In this document: positions 44,440 to 53,705 of the stretch, in pieces
Numbering within the stretch: the stretch's first letter is position 1
Layout of the letters: every line of letters starts with the position of its first letter
Assembly (NCBI GenBank): GCA_947496535.1
Contig: CANMDE010000002.1
Span: 775,172-839,171 of the forward strand
Length of the DNA stretch: 64,000 nt
Reading direction: 5' to 3'
Source of the DNA: an uncultured Paracoccaceae bacterium
Lineage (GTDB): Bacteria > Pseudomonadota > Alphaproteobacteria > Rhodobacterales > Rhodobacteraceae
Position numbers and translations under genes: made by a program
Notes under the pieces: generated by a model
Databases searched by the model: none
The model's input: the letters and a program-made list of their open reading frames with translations, nothing else
Told to the model about the DNA's origin: nothing

Positions 44440-45162
44440 CTATGCATTCGGAAGACTTGCCTGCGGAGATACTATCTCTGCCAGTATCGATTGTGCAGCT
44501 GCGCGTGGATCAGTGGCCTTCCAGATCGGGCGGCCAACAACCACATGATCAGCTCCGCTGGCAATGGCGTGTGCAGGTGTCATAACCCGTTTTTGGTCAC
44601 CCAGATCGGCGCCCGCAGGACGAACACCGGGTGTAACGATCAGCTTGCCTTCGGCCTCAGGCAACGCACGGATCAGCGCAGCCTCTTGTGGTGAGGCGAT
44701 AACACCATCCGCACCGTTGGAAAGTGCGATGCCGGCACGCTCTTGCACCAGATCGGGTAGGCCGCCTGCCTTTATGCAGGACGCATCGAGATCATCGCGG
44801 TCCATTGATGTCAGGATCGTTACGGCCAGTATCTTCATGTCGGACTGTCCGGCCCCTTCCTTGGCCGCTCGCACGACATGCGGGTCGCCATGAACGGTGA
44901 GAAAATCCAGATTAAACTGCGCGACACCGCGCACGGCTGCCTCAACCGTCGCGCCGATGTCGAAGAATTTCATGTCGAGGAAAATGCGCTTGCCTTGATC
45001 CTGTTTCAGCTCATTGGCCAGCGCCAGACCGCCACCGGTTAACATGCCCAGCCCGATTTTGTAAAAGCTGACACTGTCGCCCAACAGCTTGGCAAGATCC
45101 AATCCATCCAGCACGTTGGGAACATCCATCGCGACAATCAGGCGGTCATCTGCGGGCAACAT
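44440..45162 (-). CDS. pyrF: Orotidine 5'-phosphate decarboxylase
   Basis: 240 residues. Catalytic array DMKFFDIGATV (about 60) and phosphate-binding C-terminus (VVGRPIW) are present. Makes UMP in pyrimidine biosynthesis. AAAGGAG lies upstream of the ATG. Confidence 0.95.
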   Translation of the reverse strand: MLPADDRLIVAMDVPNVLDGLDLAKLLGDSVSFYKIGLGMLTGGGLALANELKQDQGKRIFLDMKFFDIGATVEAAVRGVAQFNLDFLTVHGDPHVVRAAKEGAGQSDMKILAVTILTSMDRDDLDASCIKAGGLPDLVQERAGIALSNGADGVIASPQEAALIRALPEAEGKLIVTPGVRPAGADLGDQKRVMTPAHAIASGADHVVVGRPIWKATDPRAAAQSILAEIVSPQASLPNA

Positions 45163-45228
45163 CTCGCATCTCCTTTGTCGTTCGATCCTGCGGTTGAACC
45201 AATGATTGCCGATGGTCGGCTGACATCA

Positions 45229-45256
45229 TTGAGAACGGCCATACCTCGGCTATGTT
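45229..45256 (+). promoter_or_regulatory. Sigma-70-type promoter candidate
   Basis: TTGAGA at 45229-45234 and TATGTT at 45251-45256 are separated by 16 bases, 27 bases upstream of the start of the acidic protein gene, whose AAGGAG lies at 45271-45276. Confidence 0.5.
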
Positions 45257-45282
45257 AAAAGCCAATCTATAAGGAGAAATCA

Positions 45283-45603
45283 ATGCCAAAGGCCGACAAA
45301 GACAAGTCCATGATCAATCATCCGCTTCAAATGATCGCGATTCTCGGTGCGGGAGCCGCGCTTTTGATTGCGATAGTGATATGGGCTGCGCAAGAAGAAG
45401 TGGGCGAGGCCGTTGGTGCGGAACCGCTCGAATCTCATGATGAAGGTGGCGATGCCGTCCAAGATGAGGCCGCCGACGAAGCAGTGAGCGATGATAATCC
45501 TGCGAACGAAGAGGCAGTAGAAGATGACACTGCCGATGAAAATACAGATGAAGAGGCGACCGAAGAAACAACGGAAGAGAACGAGGGCGCCGACGATAAT
45601 TGA
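45283..45603 (+). CDS. Membrane-anchored highly acidic small protein
   Basis: 106 residues. A short basic start (KADKDKS) and one membrane helix (about 14-36) precede a tail of about 70 residues made almost only of Glu, Asp, Ala, Thr and Asn, with no Lys or Arg. The tail would be a disordered acidic brush, probably in the periplasm. Good promoter, AAGGAG site and terminator support expression. No family recognised. Confidence 0.75.
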   Translation: MPKADKDKSMINHPLQMIAILGAGAALLIAIVIWAAQEEVGEAVGAEPLESHDEGGDAVQDEAADEAVSDDNPANEEAVEDDTADENTDEEATEETTEENEGADDN

Positions 45604-45660
45604 TCAGGCTGGCTGAAACCTCATCATGATCCGTCGCACAAACGAAGTGTCAGAGAATGA

Positions 45661-45692
45661 ATAAGGCGCAACCCGTCCCGGTTGCGCCTTAT
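45661..45692. terminator. Bidirectional terminator with 13-bp stem
   Basis: ATAAGGCGCAACC (45661-45673) pairs perfectly with GGTTGCGCCTTAT (45680-45692), loop six bases. It lies between two convergent small genes, 57 bases past the acidic protein stop and four bases past the stop of the 58-residue gene. Confidence 0.85.
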
Positions 45693-45696
45693 CCAG

Positions 45697-45873
45697 TCAA
45701 TCCTGCGTGTGAGAGCCCGCAAGGATCGACGGTCTGTGAGTGGCGGTCGGCGCGGCTTCGGCAGTCGGTCCGACAGGTTGCTGTGCGTACAGTTCCCGCA
45801 CTGCGTCTGGTTCCAGAGGGAATAGGCTCATGGTTAATATTTCGTTTCCCTTAACCATGATGATGCGTGACAT
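45697..45873 (-). CDS. Unannotated small protein of 58 residues
   Basis: ATG at 45873 (MSRIIMVKGNEILTMS) to TGA at 45697. A strong ribosome site GAGGAG lies seven bases before the ATG, and the 13-bp terminator begins four bases after the stop, so both gene borders are well marked. The first 35 residues are mixed (IIMVKGNEILTM, then LEPDAVRELYAQQ); the rest is rich in Ala, Pro and Thr and probably unstructured. No family recognised. It lies opposite clpB's upstream region. Confidence 0.65.
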   Translation of the reverse strand: MSRIIMVKGNEILTMSLFPLEPDAVRELYAQQPVGPTAEAAPTATHRPSILAGSHTQD

Positions 45874-45970
45874 CTTATCTCCTCTGAGTTGCGTATATGG
45901 ACCAAAGCGCTTTGGAAAACGCGGGGAAAAGACAAAGCTGGCTCCCCCTATGGGATTCCCTACCTTGCAT

Positions 45971-45997
45971 CTTGCGCCGCCTGACGCGCGTCCCCAT
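45971..45997 (+). promoter_or_regulatory. Sigma-32 (RpoH)-type promoter of clpB
   Basis: CTTGCG at 45971-45976, 15-base spacer, then CCCCAT at 45992-45997 followed by TTA. Both elements fit the heat-shock consensus (CTTGAA, CCCCAT). It lies about 80 bases upstream of the clpB start. Confidence 0.75.
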
Positions 45998-46077
45998 TTA
46001 TGTGTCGAGGCCCAACCAATGCATGTGCCGCCAAGTCGGGCATGCCGTCATATGGGCGCTTAACAAAGGAGAGACCC

Positions 46078-48690
46078 ATGAACTTAGACAAGTTCACCGA
46101 GCGGTCGCGTGGCTTCGTGCAAGCTGCACAGACCATCGCGATGCGCGAAAGCCACCAGCGGCTGACGCCAGAACACCTGCTCAAGGCATTGATGGACGAT
46201 GAAGAGGGGCTTGCCGCCAATCTAATCACGCGGGCAGGCGGAAACCCAAAGGCCGTGCTGGACACCGTGGATTCAGCACTTGCAAAAATGCCCAAGGTCA
46301 CTGGTGATGCAGCGCAGGTGTATCTGGACAACAACACCGGCAAAGTCATGGCTGAGGCAGAAAAAATCGCCAAAAAGGCAGGCGACAGCTTTGTCCCCGT
46401 TGAACGGTTGCTGACGGCCCTTACCGTCGTGAAATCCAAAGCCAAAGACGCGTTGGATGCAGGCGGTGTGACCGCTCAGAACCTGAACGCGGCCATCAAT
46501 GACATTCGAAAAGGCCGCACTGCTGATAGCGCCTCAGCCGAAGACAGCTATGACGCGCTGAACAAATACGCCCGCGACCTGACCGAAGCGGCCGAGCAAG
46601 GCAAGATCGACCCAATCATTGGTCGGGATGAAGAAATTCGCCGGGCCATGCAGGTTCTATCGCGGCGTACCAAGAACAACCCCGTGCTGATCGGTGAACC
46701 CGGTGTTGGTAAAACCGCCATCGCCGAAGGGCTCGCCCTGCGGATCATTGACGGCGACGTGCCGGAATCCCTGCGCAACAAAAAGCTGATGGCGCTCGAC
46801 ATGGGGGCACTGATCGCTGGTGCCAAGTATCGGGGCGAGTTTGAGGAACGACTCAAGGCTGTCCTGAAGGAGATTGAGTCCGCTGCAGGTGAGATCATCC
46901 TTTTCATCGACGAAATGCACACGCTTGTAGGTGCCGGGAAATCAGACGGTGCCATGGACGCAGCCAACCTGATCAAGCCTGCGCTTGCACGCGGGGAATT
47001 GCACTGCGTCGGTGCGACAACGCTCAACGAATACCGCAAATATGTGGAGAAAGATGCTGCCCTCGCCCGGCGTTTCCAGCCATTGATGGTGGAAGAACCG
47101 ACCGTCACGGATACCGTCAGCATCCTGCGTGGGATCAAGGAGAAATATGAGCTTCACCACGGCGTGCGGATCAGCGATAGCGCTTTGGTAGCTGCCGCAA
47201 CGCTTTCGCATCGCTACATCACCGACCGTTTCCTGCCTGACAAGGCGATCGACCTGATGGACGAGGCTGCGTCGCGGTTGCGTATGGAAGTCGACAGCAA
47301 GCCCGAGGAACTCGACGCGCTCGACCGCCAAATTCTGCAATTGCAGATCGAGGCCGAGGCGTTGAAGAAGGAGGATGATAAAGCCTCAAAAGACCGGCTT
47401 GAACGGCTCGAAAAAGAACTCGCCGATTTGCAGGATCGCGCGTCTGAGATGACGGCGAAATGGCAGACGGAGCGCGACAAGCTGGAAGGCACGCGCGAGG
47501 TCAAAGAACGGCTTGACCGGGCCCGCGCTGATCTGGATATCGCCAAGCGTGAGGGCAATCTGGCGAAGGCTGGTGAGCTATCTTATGGGGTCATCCCAGA
47601 ACTCGAACGCAAACTGTCCGAGGCCGAGGAAAACGAAGATCTCATGGTCGAAGAGGCTGTGCGCCCCGAACAGATTGCTGAAGTGGTCGAACGCTGGACA
47701 GGCATACCGACCAGCAAGATGCTGGAAGGCGAACGGGACAAGCTTCTGCGCATGGAAGAACAGATCGGTAAGCGCGTGATTGGCCAGAAATCAGCCGTCA
47801 AAGCGGTCGCCAACGCCGTCCGCCGCGCACGCGCCGGGCTGCATGACGAGAACCGGCCTCTGGGCTCTTTCCTGTTCCTTGGCCCAACCGGCGTAGGGAA
47901 GACCGAGTTGACCAAAGCGGTTGCTGAGTACCTCTTTGACGACGACAGCGCGATGGTTCGCATCGATATGTCGGAATTCATGGAAAAACATGCGGTCGCC
48001 CGCCTGATCGGCGCGCCTCCCGGTTATGTCGGCTATGATGAAGGAGGTGTGCTGACCGAGGCCGTACGTAGACGGCCCTATCAGGTGATCCTGTTTGATG
48101 AGGCCGAGAAGGCGCATCCAGATGTGTTCAACGTGCTGTTGCAGGTTCTTGATGACGGTGTGCTGACTGACGGTCAAGGCCGCACAGTGGATTTCAAGCA
48201 GACGCTGATCATCCTGACATCAAACCTTGGGGCACAGGCGCTCAGCCAGCTACCTGAAGGGGCCGATGCATCTGATGCGAAGCGTGACGTGATGGATGCG
48301 GTCCGGGCACATTTCCGGCCAGAATTCCTGAACCGCCTGGACGAGACGATCATCTTCGACAGGCTCGCTCGTGAGGATATGACCGGTATCGTGCAAATTC
48401 AGCTTGGGCTTCTGGCAAAGCGCCTGGCCGGACGAAACATAACGCTCGACCTCGATGATGCAGCGTTGAAATGGCTCGCTGACGAAGGCTACGATCCGGT
48501 GTTCGGCGCAAGGCCCTTGAAGCGCGTCATGCAACGGGCGCTGCAGGACCAACTGGCGGAAATGATCCTAGCCGGTGATGTAGGTGACGGTGCAGAGGTC
48601 CATGTCAGTGCGGGGGTCGATGGTTTGCTGGTTGGTGACCGAGTATCGTCCAGCAACAGAACTCCGTCGGAAGATGCGGTTGTACACTAA
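46078..48690 (+). CDS. clpB: ClpB, protein disaggregase
   Basis: 870-residue AAA+ chaperone that works with DnaK to rescue aggregates. N-terminal double Clp repeat (to about 145), NBD1 with GEPGVGKTA, the long coiled-coil middle domain (about 400-530) and NBD2 with [12 protein letters not shown] 46078 ([10 protein letters not shown]) has AAAGGAGA upstream. A heat-shock promoter precedes it and a terminator follows. Confidence 0.96.
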   Translation: MNLDKFTERSRGFVQAAQTIAMRESHQRLTPEHLLKALMDDEEGLAANLITRAGGNPKAVLDTVDSALAKMPKVTGDAAQVYLDNNTGKVMAEAEKIAKKAGDSFVPVERLLTALTVVKSKAKDALDAGGVTAQNLNAAINDIRKGRTADSASAEDSYDALNKYARDLTEAAEQGKIDPIIGRDEEIRRAMQVLSRRTKNNPVLIGEPGVGKTAIAEGLALRIIDGDVPESLRNKKLMALDMGALIAGAKYRGEFEERLKAVLKEIESAAGEIILFIDEMHTLVGAGKSDGAMDAANLIKPALARGELHCVGATTLNEYRKYVEKDAALARRFQPLMVEEPTVTDTVSILRGIKEKYELHHGVRISDSALVAAATLSHRYITDRFLPDKAIDLMDEAASRLRMEVDSKPEELDALDRQILQLQIEAEALKKEDDKASKDRLERLEKELADLQDRASEMTAKWQTERDKLEGTREVKERLDRARADLDIAKREGNLAKAGELSYGVIPELERKLSEAEENEDLMVEEAVRPEQIAEVVERWTGIPTSKMLEGERDKLLRMEEQIGKRVIGQKSAVKAVANAVRRARAGLHDENRPLGSFLFLGPTGVGKTELTKAVAEYLFDDDSAMVRIDMSEFMEKHAVARLIGAPPGYVGYDEGGVLTEAVRRRPYQVILFDEAEKAHPDVFNVLLQVLDDGVLTDGQGRTVDFKQTLIILTSNLGAQALSQLPEGADASDAKRDVMDAVRAHFRPEFLNRLDETIIFDRLAREDMTGIVQIQLGLLAKRLAGRNITLDLDDAALKWLADEGYDPVFGARPLKRVMQRALQDQLAEMILAGDVGDGAEVHVSAGVDGLLVGDRVSSSNRTPSEDAVVH

Positions 48691-48694
48691 CATT

Positions 48695-48722
48695 AAGGGG
48701 CGCTTTCGAGCGTCCTTTTTTA
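48695..48722 (+). terminator. Terminator of clpB with TTCG loop
   Basis: AAGGGGCGCT (48695-48704) pairs with AGCGTCCTTT (48709-48718) allowing G-T pairs, loop TTCG, and runs into a T-tract from 48716. Confidence 0.8.
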
Positions 48723-48781
48723 TTTTGCAATATGACGACCTTAGCCATAATTTCACCCAATAATCATGAGATTGATCCAAA

Positions 48782-49924
48782 ATGGCTTTTATTTCCGAAA
48801 TTGATTTTCGTGGCGGCGGGGGGGTGGCGAGCGGCGAATTCGTCGAAATCGCTCTGCGACCTGGCGAAGACCCCGCAGATTTTGTTGTCAGCGCCTATGA
48901 TGAGAACGGAAACCTCTATCCACAGTCCGGCCTCGCTGGGGGCGAGGTGTCGCTTGCCGACTTCACCGGTACGCCTGATCCAGAAAATCCGAACAATACG
49001 ATCTACGTCATTCCGGTTGGGATACGAAATGCCAACAGCGACACCAATGAAGGCAGCGGTATTGCGCTAACGGACATATCTGCGGGCGGGGGTGTTGTTG
49101 ATTTCTACAGTGCTGCCACCTTGTCGCCGATAACGGCCGTCGATGGCGCTGCGGCGGGGGCCACATCTTCCAATCTGTTGGAGCACAGGCTTCTGTCTGG
49201 CCAGGAAAGCTATCAATGGGATTTGGACGGCAATCTGATCTTTGCAAACGCGACGCCTGGCAATGCAGATTTATGCATCACGGATCAGACGTTGATCAGA
49301 ACGCAGGGCGGTGTCGTTTCCGGAAAGGATCTGCGCATCGGCGATATGGTATGGACGCTGGACCACGAATACCAACCTATCCGTTGGATTGGGACAATGA
49401 CTTGTCTGAAAGATGAGTTGATAAGCCAGCCCAAAAGATGCCCGGTCCGTATCCGCCGTGATGCGCTGGGTGCCGGTCTGCCATCAACTGACCTCGTCGT
49501 TTCGCCTCAGCACCGTATTCTGGCCCGGAGCAAAATCGTCGAGCGCATGTTTGGCCAAGCTGAGGTATTGGTTCCCGCAATCAAGCTGACACCGCTTGAG
49601 GGGATTGATCAGGTGCAACCAGCGGATGGCATTACATACATCCATCTTCTTTTCGATCAGCATCAGATTGTCGAAGCGGATGGCTCGTTGGTGGAAAGTC
49701 TGCTTATGGCGCCGCGATCCTCTGTCGTGGTCGAAACCGGCGATTTTGGATCACCCGAACTGGCCAGTGTGCCGGAGGAATTGTTGGAATTGTCCCGCGA
49801 ACCGGCCCGCCCACTGGTGGATCGCAAGAGGGCCAAGGCATTGGTGCAACGTATGATAAAGAACGATAAACCGTTCTGTGATCTGACCATAAGGCAGTCG
49901 GTTGAATCTACAAAGGTCGCCTGA
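48782..49924 (+). CDS. Hint-domain (hedgehog/intein-type) protein
   Basis: 380 residues. The N-terminal 160 residues look like a lamin-tail-like beta domain (EFVEI, GIALTD, GGGVVDFYS). From Cys165 (CITDQTLIRTQGG) a Hint_2 domain follows, with the usual KDLRIGDMVWTLDH, PIRWIG and SPQHRIL segments to about residue 310, and a helical tail. Such proteins are abundant in Rhodobacteraceae; self-cleavage may release the N-part. No classical signal peptide. It starts 60 bases past the clpB terminator. Confidence 0.85.
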   Translation: MAFISEIDFRGGGGVASGEFVEIALRPGEDPADFVVSAYDENGNLYPQSGLAGGEVSLADFTGTPDPENPNNTIYVIPVGIRNANSDTNEGSGIALTDISAGGGVVDFYSAATLSPITAVDGAAAGATSSNLLEHRLLSGQESYQWDLDGNLIFANATPGNADLCITDQTLIRTQGGVVSGKDLRIGDMVWTLDHEYQPIRWIGTMTCLKDELISQPKRCPVRIRRDALGAGLPSTDLVVSPQHRILARSKIVERMFGQAEVLVPAIKLTPLEGIDQVQPADGITYIHLLFDQHQIVEADGSLVESLLMAPRSSVVVETGDFGSPELASVPEELLELSREPARPLVDRKRAKALVQRMIKNDKPFCDLTIRQSVESTKVA

Positions 49925-50009
49925 CCGCACAGTGCCGCCCCAATCCTCTGTAAACTGCACCTGGCAAAACCAGGTCTGGCGACATGGGTTTTTCCATTCG
50001 CGGCTGTCG

Positions 50010-50894
50010 TCACTCGGAACCAAAAAATTCAATCAAAGCAGCCGCCGTTTCATCAGGAACTTCTTCGGGTAGAAAATGTCCTGACGGCAAAGCAATGCCT
50101 TTTACGCTACGCGCCTTTTCCTGCCAGGTCTCAATCACATCATACAGATCACCGACCAAGCCTTTCGTACCCCACAGTGCCAGCAGAGGCATTTCCAAAC
50201 GTCTATCCTGATCATCGGCGTCATGTTCCAGATCGATCGTCGCGGCAGCGCGGTAGTCTTCGCAGCTGGCCGAAATGCAGGCGGGGTCACAGAAACATCT
50301 CAGATATTCGGCAACGGCATCGGGTGCAAAAAACGAATTTTTTCCCTTGCTCCATGCTTTGATCTTGGTGCGCAGGTAAAACTCCGGCTCCGCACCAATC
50401 AGTGTTTCGGGCAAAGGCGCGGGCTGTATCAGAAAAAACCAGTGATAATACCCAGTCGCAAACCGACGCTCGGTAAGATCATACATCGTCTTTGTCGGCG
50501 CAATATCCAGCACCGCGAGCCGTTTGACGGCTTTCGGAAAATCAAGACCCAACCGATGCGCGACACGTCCGCCGCGGTCATGCCCGGCCAGACAAAACTC
50601 GTTAAAGCCCAGTTCCGCCATGACCTCGACCTGATCGGCGGCCATCGCACGTTTTGAATAGGTGTCATGAGGTGCGCTCGACGCAGGCTTGTCCGAATCC
50701 CCGTAGCCACGCAGATCGGTCGCCACAACGGTAAAGCCAGCCTTAACAAGCTGAGGTGCAACCTTGTGCCAACACACATGCGTTTGCGGATACCCATGCA
50801 ACAACAACACAGGCGGCCCATCCCCCGCCACACGCGCCCGGATCGTCAAGCCACTTGAAACCTTTATCCGTCGGTCAGAAAATCCACTGAACAT
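50010..50894 (-). CDS. Fluoroacetate/haloacetate dehalogenase-type hydrolase
   Basis: About 294 residues, alpha/beta hydrolase. All residues typical of fluoroacetate dehalogenase can be placed: nucleophile Asp106 in GHDRGGR, carboxylate-binding Arg107 and Arg110, acid Asp130, halide-site His151 and Trp152 (YYHWFF), Tyr214 and base His273 (SGHFLP). It would cleave carbon-halogen bonds in short haloacids. Start at ATG 50894 (MFSGFS); an earlier ATG adds an unconserved Cys-rich stretch. Confidence 0.85.
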   Translation of the reverse strand: MFSGFSDRRIKVSSGLTIRARVAGDGPPVLLLHGYPQTHVCWHKVAPQLVKAGFTVVATDLRGYGDSDKPASSAPHDTYSKRAMAADQVEVMAELGFNEFCLAGHDRGGRVAHRLGLDFPKAVKRLAVLDIAPTKTMYDLTERRFATGYYHWFFLIQPAPLPETLIGAEPEFYLRTKIKAWSKGKNSFFAPDAVAEYLRCFCDPACISASCEDYRAAATIDLEHDADDQDRRLEMPLLALWGTKGLVGDLYDVIETWQEKARSVKGIALPSGHFLPEEVPDETAAALIEFFGSE

Positions 50895-51090
50895 TGCCTT
50901 GCCACGCCCCCCTTGAAGATTGCCGCAGCTTTGCATTTCTGGGCACACCCGGCAACGCGCTGTCCAGTCCGGCTACTTGCAGGTTCACGTCGTTGCCAAG
51001 TGTAAGCCTCGGATATCTCCATTTATTATTCTTCAGGGCCGCAGTTTCTTGTGGAACAGTGTTTGCAAAAGTGGCTAGGGTTCGTCCACC

Positions 51091-52185
51091 ATGGACCAGT
51101 TACTAGCCTACAGCCACAACGGTTTATTTGTTGCCGCGTCGTTCATCATTGCATTGATTGCTGGTTTTAGCGGGTTGTCGTTGACCCGTGGGGCTTCACG
51201 CTTCAGCCTGCCCATGCGCAAGGTGGTCGTTGCCGCCTCGGCTATCATTTTGGGTTGGGGCATCTGGTCGATGCACTTTATCGCCATGCTTGGGCTGCAG
51301 TTGCCTGCAACGTTTTTCTATAACCCTCTGGTCACGCTCATCTCGGCCCTGACTGCGATTTTAATGACGGGGGCTGCGCTCTTGGTCGTCCATTTCGGGG
51401 AGCGCACCCGTGCCCGGACGATCATTGCGGGTGTTATCGTCGGGCTTGGTATTCCGATCATGCACTATATTGGTATGGCCGGAATGGAGGTCTGCCGCCC
51501 GGTTTATTCCGTGGTGGGTGTGGTTGTCGCGCTGGTTGCGTCGATTGGGCTGAGCGTGATGTCATTTTTGATTTCTTATGGTGAACGACACGCCAAAAAC
51601 ATTCTTTTTGGGGCCGTTGGCTTTGCTGTCGCCGTTTTTTCGGTGCATTTCATTGCCATGGCAGGGACAGGTTTTGTGCTGACGCAAGGCGTCGCGACCG
51701 ACGGACCAAGGCTGAGCAATGAGGTATTGGCTTTTGGTGTGGCCCTGTCCGCATTTGTTTTATCCGGTGCCTTTCTGCTGACAGGTGCTACCTTTGCGAC
51801 CAAGCCTGTCGCCGCAGCTACGCCGTCACCACCCCCGGGACCCGATCCGATATCCCAGCGCATTCCCTACGAAGCCAACGCCAAAACGCATTTTGTGGAT
51901 GCTGCCGACATCGCCGCTATTCGAGCGGAAGGGCATTACACAGTGCTATATGTCGGTAACGATAAGCTGTTCTGCCCCTGGTCGATCACCGAGGCTGAGC
52001 AGCGGATCACGTTGACCCAGTTTGTACGCGCGCATCGCAGTTATCTGATTAACACCGAACATGTGACCAGTTTTGAGCGCAAGAAAGATAACGGCATCTG
52101 CTACTTCGAAAATACTGCGGCCTTGGCAAAGGTGCCGGTAAGCCGTTCCCGGCTGTCTGTCATACGCGAAGCGCTGGGCATGTGA
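51091..52185 (+). CDS. coxC: MHYT-LytTR membrane regulator (CoxC-like)
   Basis: 364 residues: seven membrane helices (about 10-245) with three MHYT-type motifs (MHFIAM, MHYIGM, VHFIAM) thought to bind a metal that could sense CO, O2 or NO, a Pro-rich linker, then a LytTR DNA-binding domain (about 275-364, with FVRAHRSYLIN). CoxC and CoxH of Oligotropha carry this same pair of domains; location directly before coxM matches coxC. Likely a membrane-bound transcription factor for the CO operon. Confidence 0.85.
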   Translation: MDQLLAYSHNGLFVAASFIIALIAGFSGLSLTRGASRFSLPMRKVVVAASAIILGWGIWSMHFIAMLGLQLPATFFYNPLVTLISALTAILMTGAALLVVHFGERTRARTIIAGVIVGLGIPIMHYIGMAGMEVCRPVYSVVGVVVALVASIGLSVMSFLISYGERHAKNILFGAVGFAVAVFSVHFIAMAGTGFVLTQGVATDGPRLSNEVLAFGVALSAFVLSGAFLLTGATFATKPVAAATPSPPPGPDPISQRIPYEANAKTHFVDAADIAAIRAEGHYTVLYVGNDKLFCPWSITEAEQRITLTQFVRAHRSYLINTEHVTSFERKKDNGICYFENTAALAKVPVSRSRLSVIREALGM

Positions 52186-52226
52186 CGCTGCAATAGCGAA
52201 ATGATCATGCTGCATCTGCGTACGCT

Positions 52227-52253
52227 TTTCGTGCGGAGTAGGCGTATTTCGTG
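52227..52253 (+). promoter_or_regulatory. Direct repeats upstream of coxM, candidate LytTR site
   Basis: TTTCGTG occurs at 52227-52233 and 52247-52253, exactly 20 bases apart (two helical turns); GCGTA also occurs twice nearby (52218 and 52242). LytTR regulators bind direct repeats about two turns apart. The repeats lie in the 162-base gap between coxC and coxM. Confidence 0.4.
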
Positions 52254-52347
52254 AAATTGCGCGCGCTTCTGGGTCATCCTCACTCGTGTCCTGCTCGGCC
52301 ACGTTCATTCTGCCTACATCCGGATTTTGTGCTCAGGGAGGAGTCGC

Positions 52348-53202
52348 ATGATACCCGCCTCGTTTGAATATTATCGACCAGACAATATTGCTGCCGCACT
52401 TGCTGTGCTAGAAGAGCATGGCGACGACGCCCGCGTTATCGCGGGTGGCCACAGTTTGATCCCAATGATGAAATTGCGGATGGCGGATGTGCCGCATCTG
52501 ATCGATCTGCAGGACGTGAAGGACCTGCGTGGGATAAAGGTGGCCGGTGGTACGGTGACAATCGGCGCCATGGTGACACAGGCTGAACTGATCTCCAGTC
52601 AGGACATCGCCCAAGCAGCTCCGATCATGCATGAGGCAGCACTTCAGATTGCTGATCCACAAGTCCGCTACATGGGCACTGTTGGTGGCAACATTGCCAA
52701 CGGTGATCCCGGCAATGACTTGCCCGGTTTGATGCAATGTCTTGACGCGACGCTGACGGTCGTCGGCCCGAACGGGGAGCGCGACATTGCGGCCCGTGAG
52801 TTCTACGAGGCGGCCTATATGACCGCTCGCGAGGATGATGAGATTTTGACCAAGGTATCGTTTGCCGCCACCGAAGGCGGGTACGCGTATGAAAAGCAGA
52901 AGCGCAAGATTGGCGATTATGCCACGGCCGCCGCATCCGTATTGCTTACGAAAGAGGGTAGCACGGTATCAACCGCATCCATCGCGATGACCAATCTGAG
53001 CGACGTACCTGTTTTCTCGGAAGAGGCGGGCGCAGCTTTGCAGGGTTCATCCTGCGATACGGATGCAGTCAAAGCTGCCGTTGCTGCGATGCTCGAGGAC
53101 ATCGAGCCCAACGAGGACAATCGCGGCCCCGTAGAATTCAAACGCCATGTCGCCGGCGTGATTTTGAGCCGCGCGATTGAGCGCGCCTGGTCGCGGGCCT
53201 GA
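52348..53202 (+). CDS. coxM: CO dehydrogenase medium (FAD) subunit
   Basis: 284 residues. FAD-binding motifs AGGHS (32-36) and TVGGN (111-115) occupy the same positions as in Oligotropha CoxM. It passes electrons from the iron-sulfur subunit to quinone. ATG 52348 has AGGGAGGAG upstream; the in-frame ATG at 52327 is too early. Confidence 0.95.
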   Translation: MIPASFEYYRPDNIAAALAVLEEHGDDARVIAGGHSLIPMMKLRMADVPHLIDLQDVKDLRGIKVAGGTVTIGAMVTQAELISSQDIAQAAPIMHEAALQIADPQVRYMGTVGGNIANGDPGNDLPGLMQCLDATLTVVGPNGERDIAAREFYEAAYMTAREDDEILTKVSFAATEGGYAYEKQKRKIGDYATAAASVLLTKEGSTVSTASIAMTNLSDVPVFSEEAGAALQGSSCDTDAVKAAVAAMLEDIEPNEDNRGPVEFKRHVAGVILSRAIERAWSRA

Positions 53203-53213
53203 GGGAGGACATC

Positions 53214-53705
53214 ATGACAAAGCACCACATCAAACTGAAAGTGAATGGCACGGAACATGACGTGCTGGCCGAACCTCGTGAATTGCTGATCCATACATTG
53301 CGCGAACAGCTTGACCTCAAAGGCCCTCATGTTGGCTGTGAGACGTCGCATTGCGGCGCTTGCACGGTCGACCTGGACGGTAAATCGGTGAAAGCCTGCA
53401 CCATGTTTACCGTTCAGGCCGCAGGCACGGACATCACAACGATTGAAGGCATTGGCACTCCGGATGCAATGCATGTTTTGCAAGAGGCGTTCCGGGAACA
53501 TCACGGGTTGCAATGCGGCTTTTGCACGCCGGGCATGATCACTCGTGCCTATCGGCTCTTGCAGGAGAACCCGACGCCCACCGAAGAAGACGTTCGTTTT
53601 GGCATTGCCGGGAACCTTTGTCGCTGTACCGGCTATCAGAACATCGTCAAATCCGTGATGGCCGCCGCCAGTGAACTCAATACAGCCAAGGAGGCGGCGC
53701 AATGA
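53214..53705 (+). CDS. coxS: CO dehydrogenase small (2Fe-2S) subunit
   Basis: 163 residues. First [2Fe-2S] cluster ligands C42, C47, C50, C62 and second cluster C101, C104, C136, C138, each in the normal spacing. Carries electrons between the molybdenum site and FAD. GAGGGAGG lies before the ATG, and the stop overlaps the coxL start. Confidence 0.95.
   Translation: MTKHHIKLKVNGTEHDVLAEPRELLIHTLREQLDLKGPHVGCETSHCGACTVDLDGKSVKACTMFTVQAAGTDITTIEGIGTPDAMHVLQEAFREHHGLQCGFCTPGMITRAYRLLQENPTPTEEDVRFGIAGNLCRCTGYQNIVKSVMAAASELNTAKEAAQ

Noticed and set aside
45657..45854. 65-codon plus-strand ORF after the acidic protein gene
   Set aside because: It begins in the terminator stem and mirrors the better-supported minus-strand small gene.
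49958..49977. Hairpin CACCTGG/CCAGGT after the Hint gene
   Set aside because: Six-base stem with no T-run close by; not enough to call a terminator.
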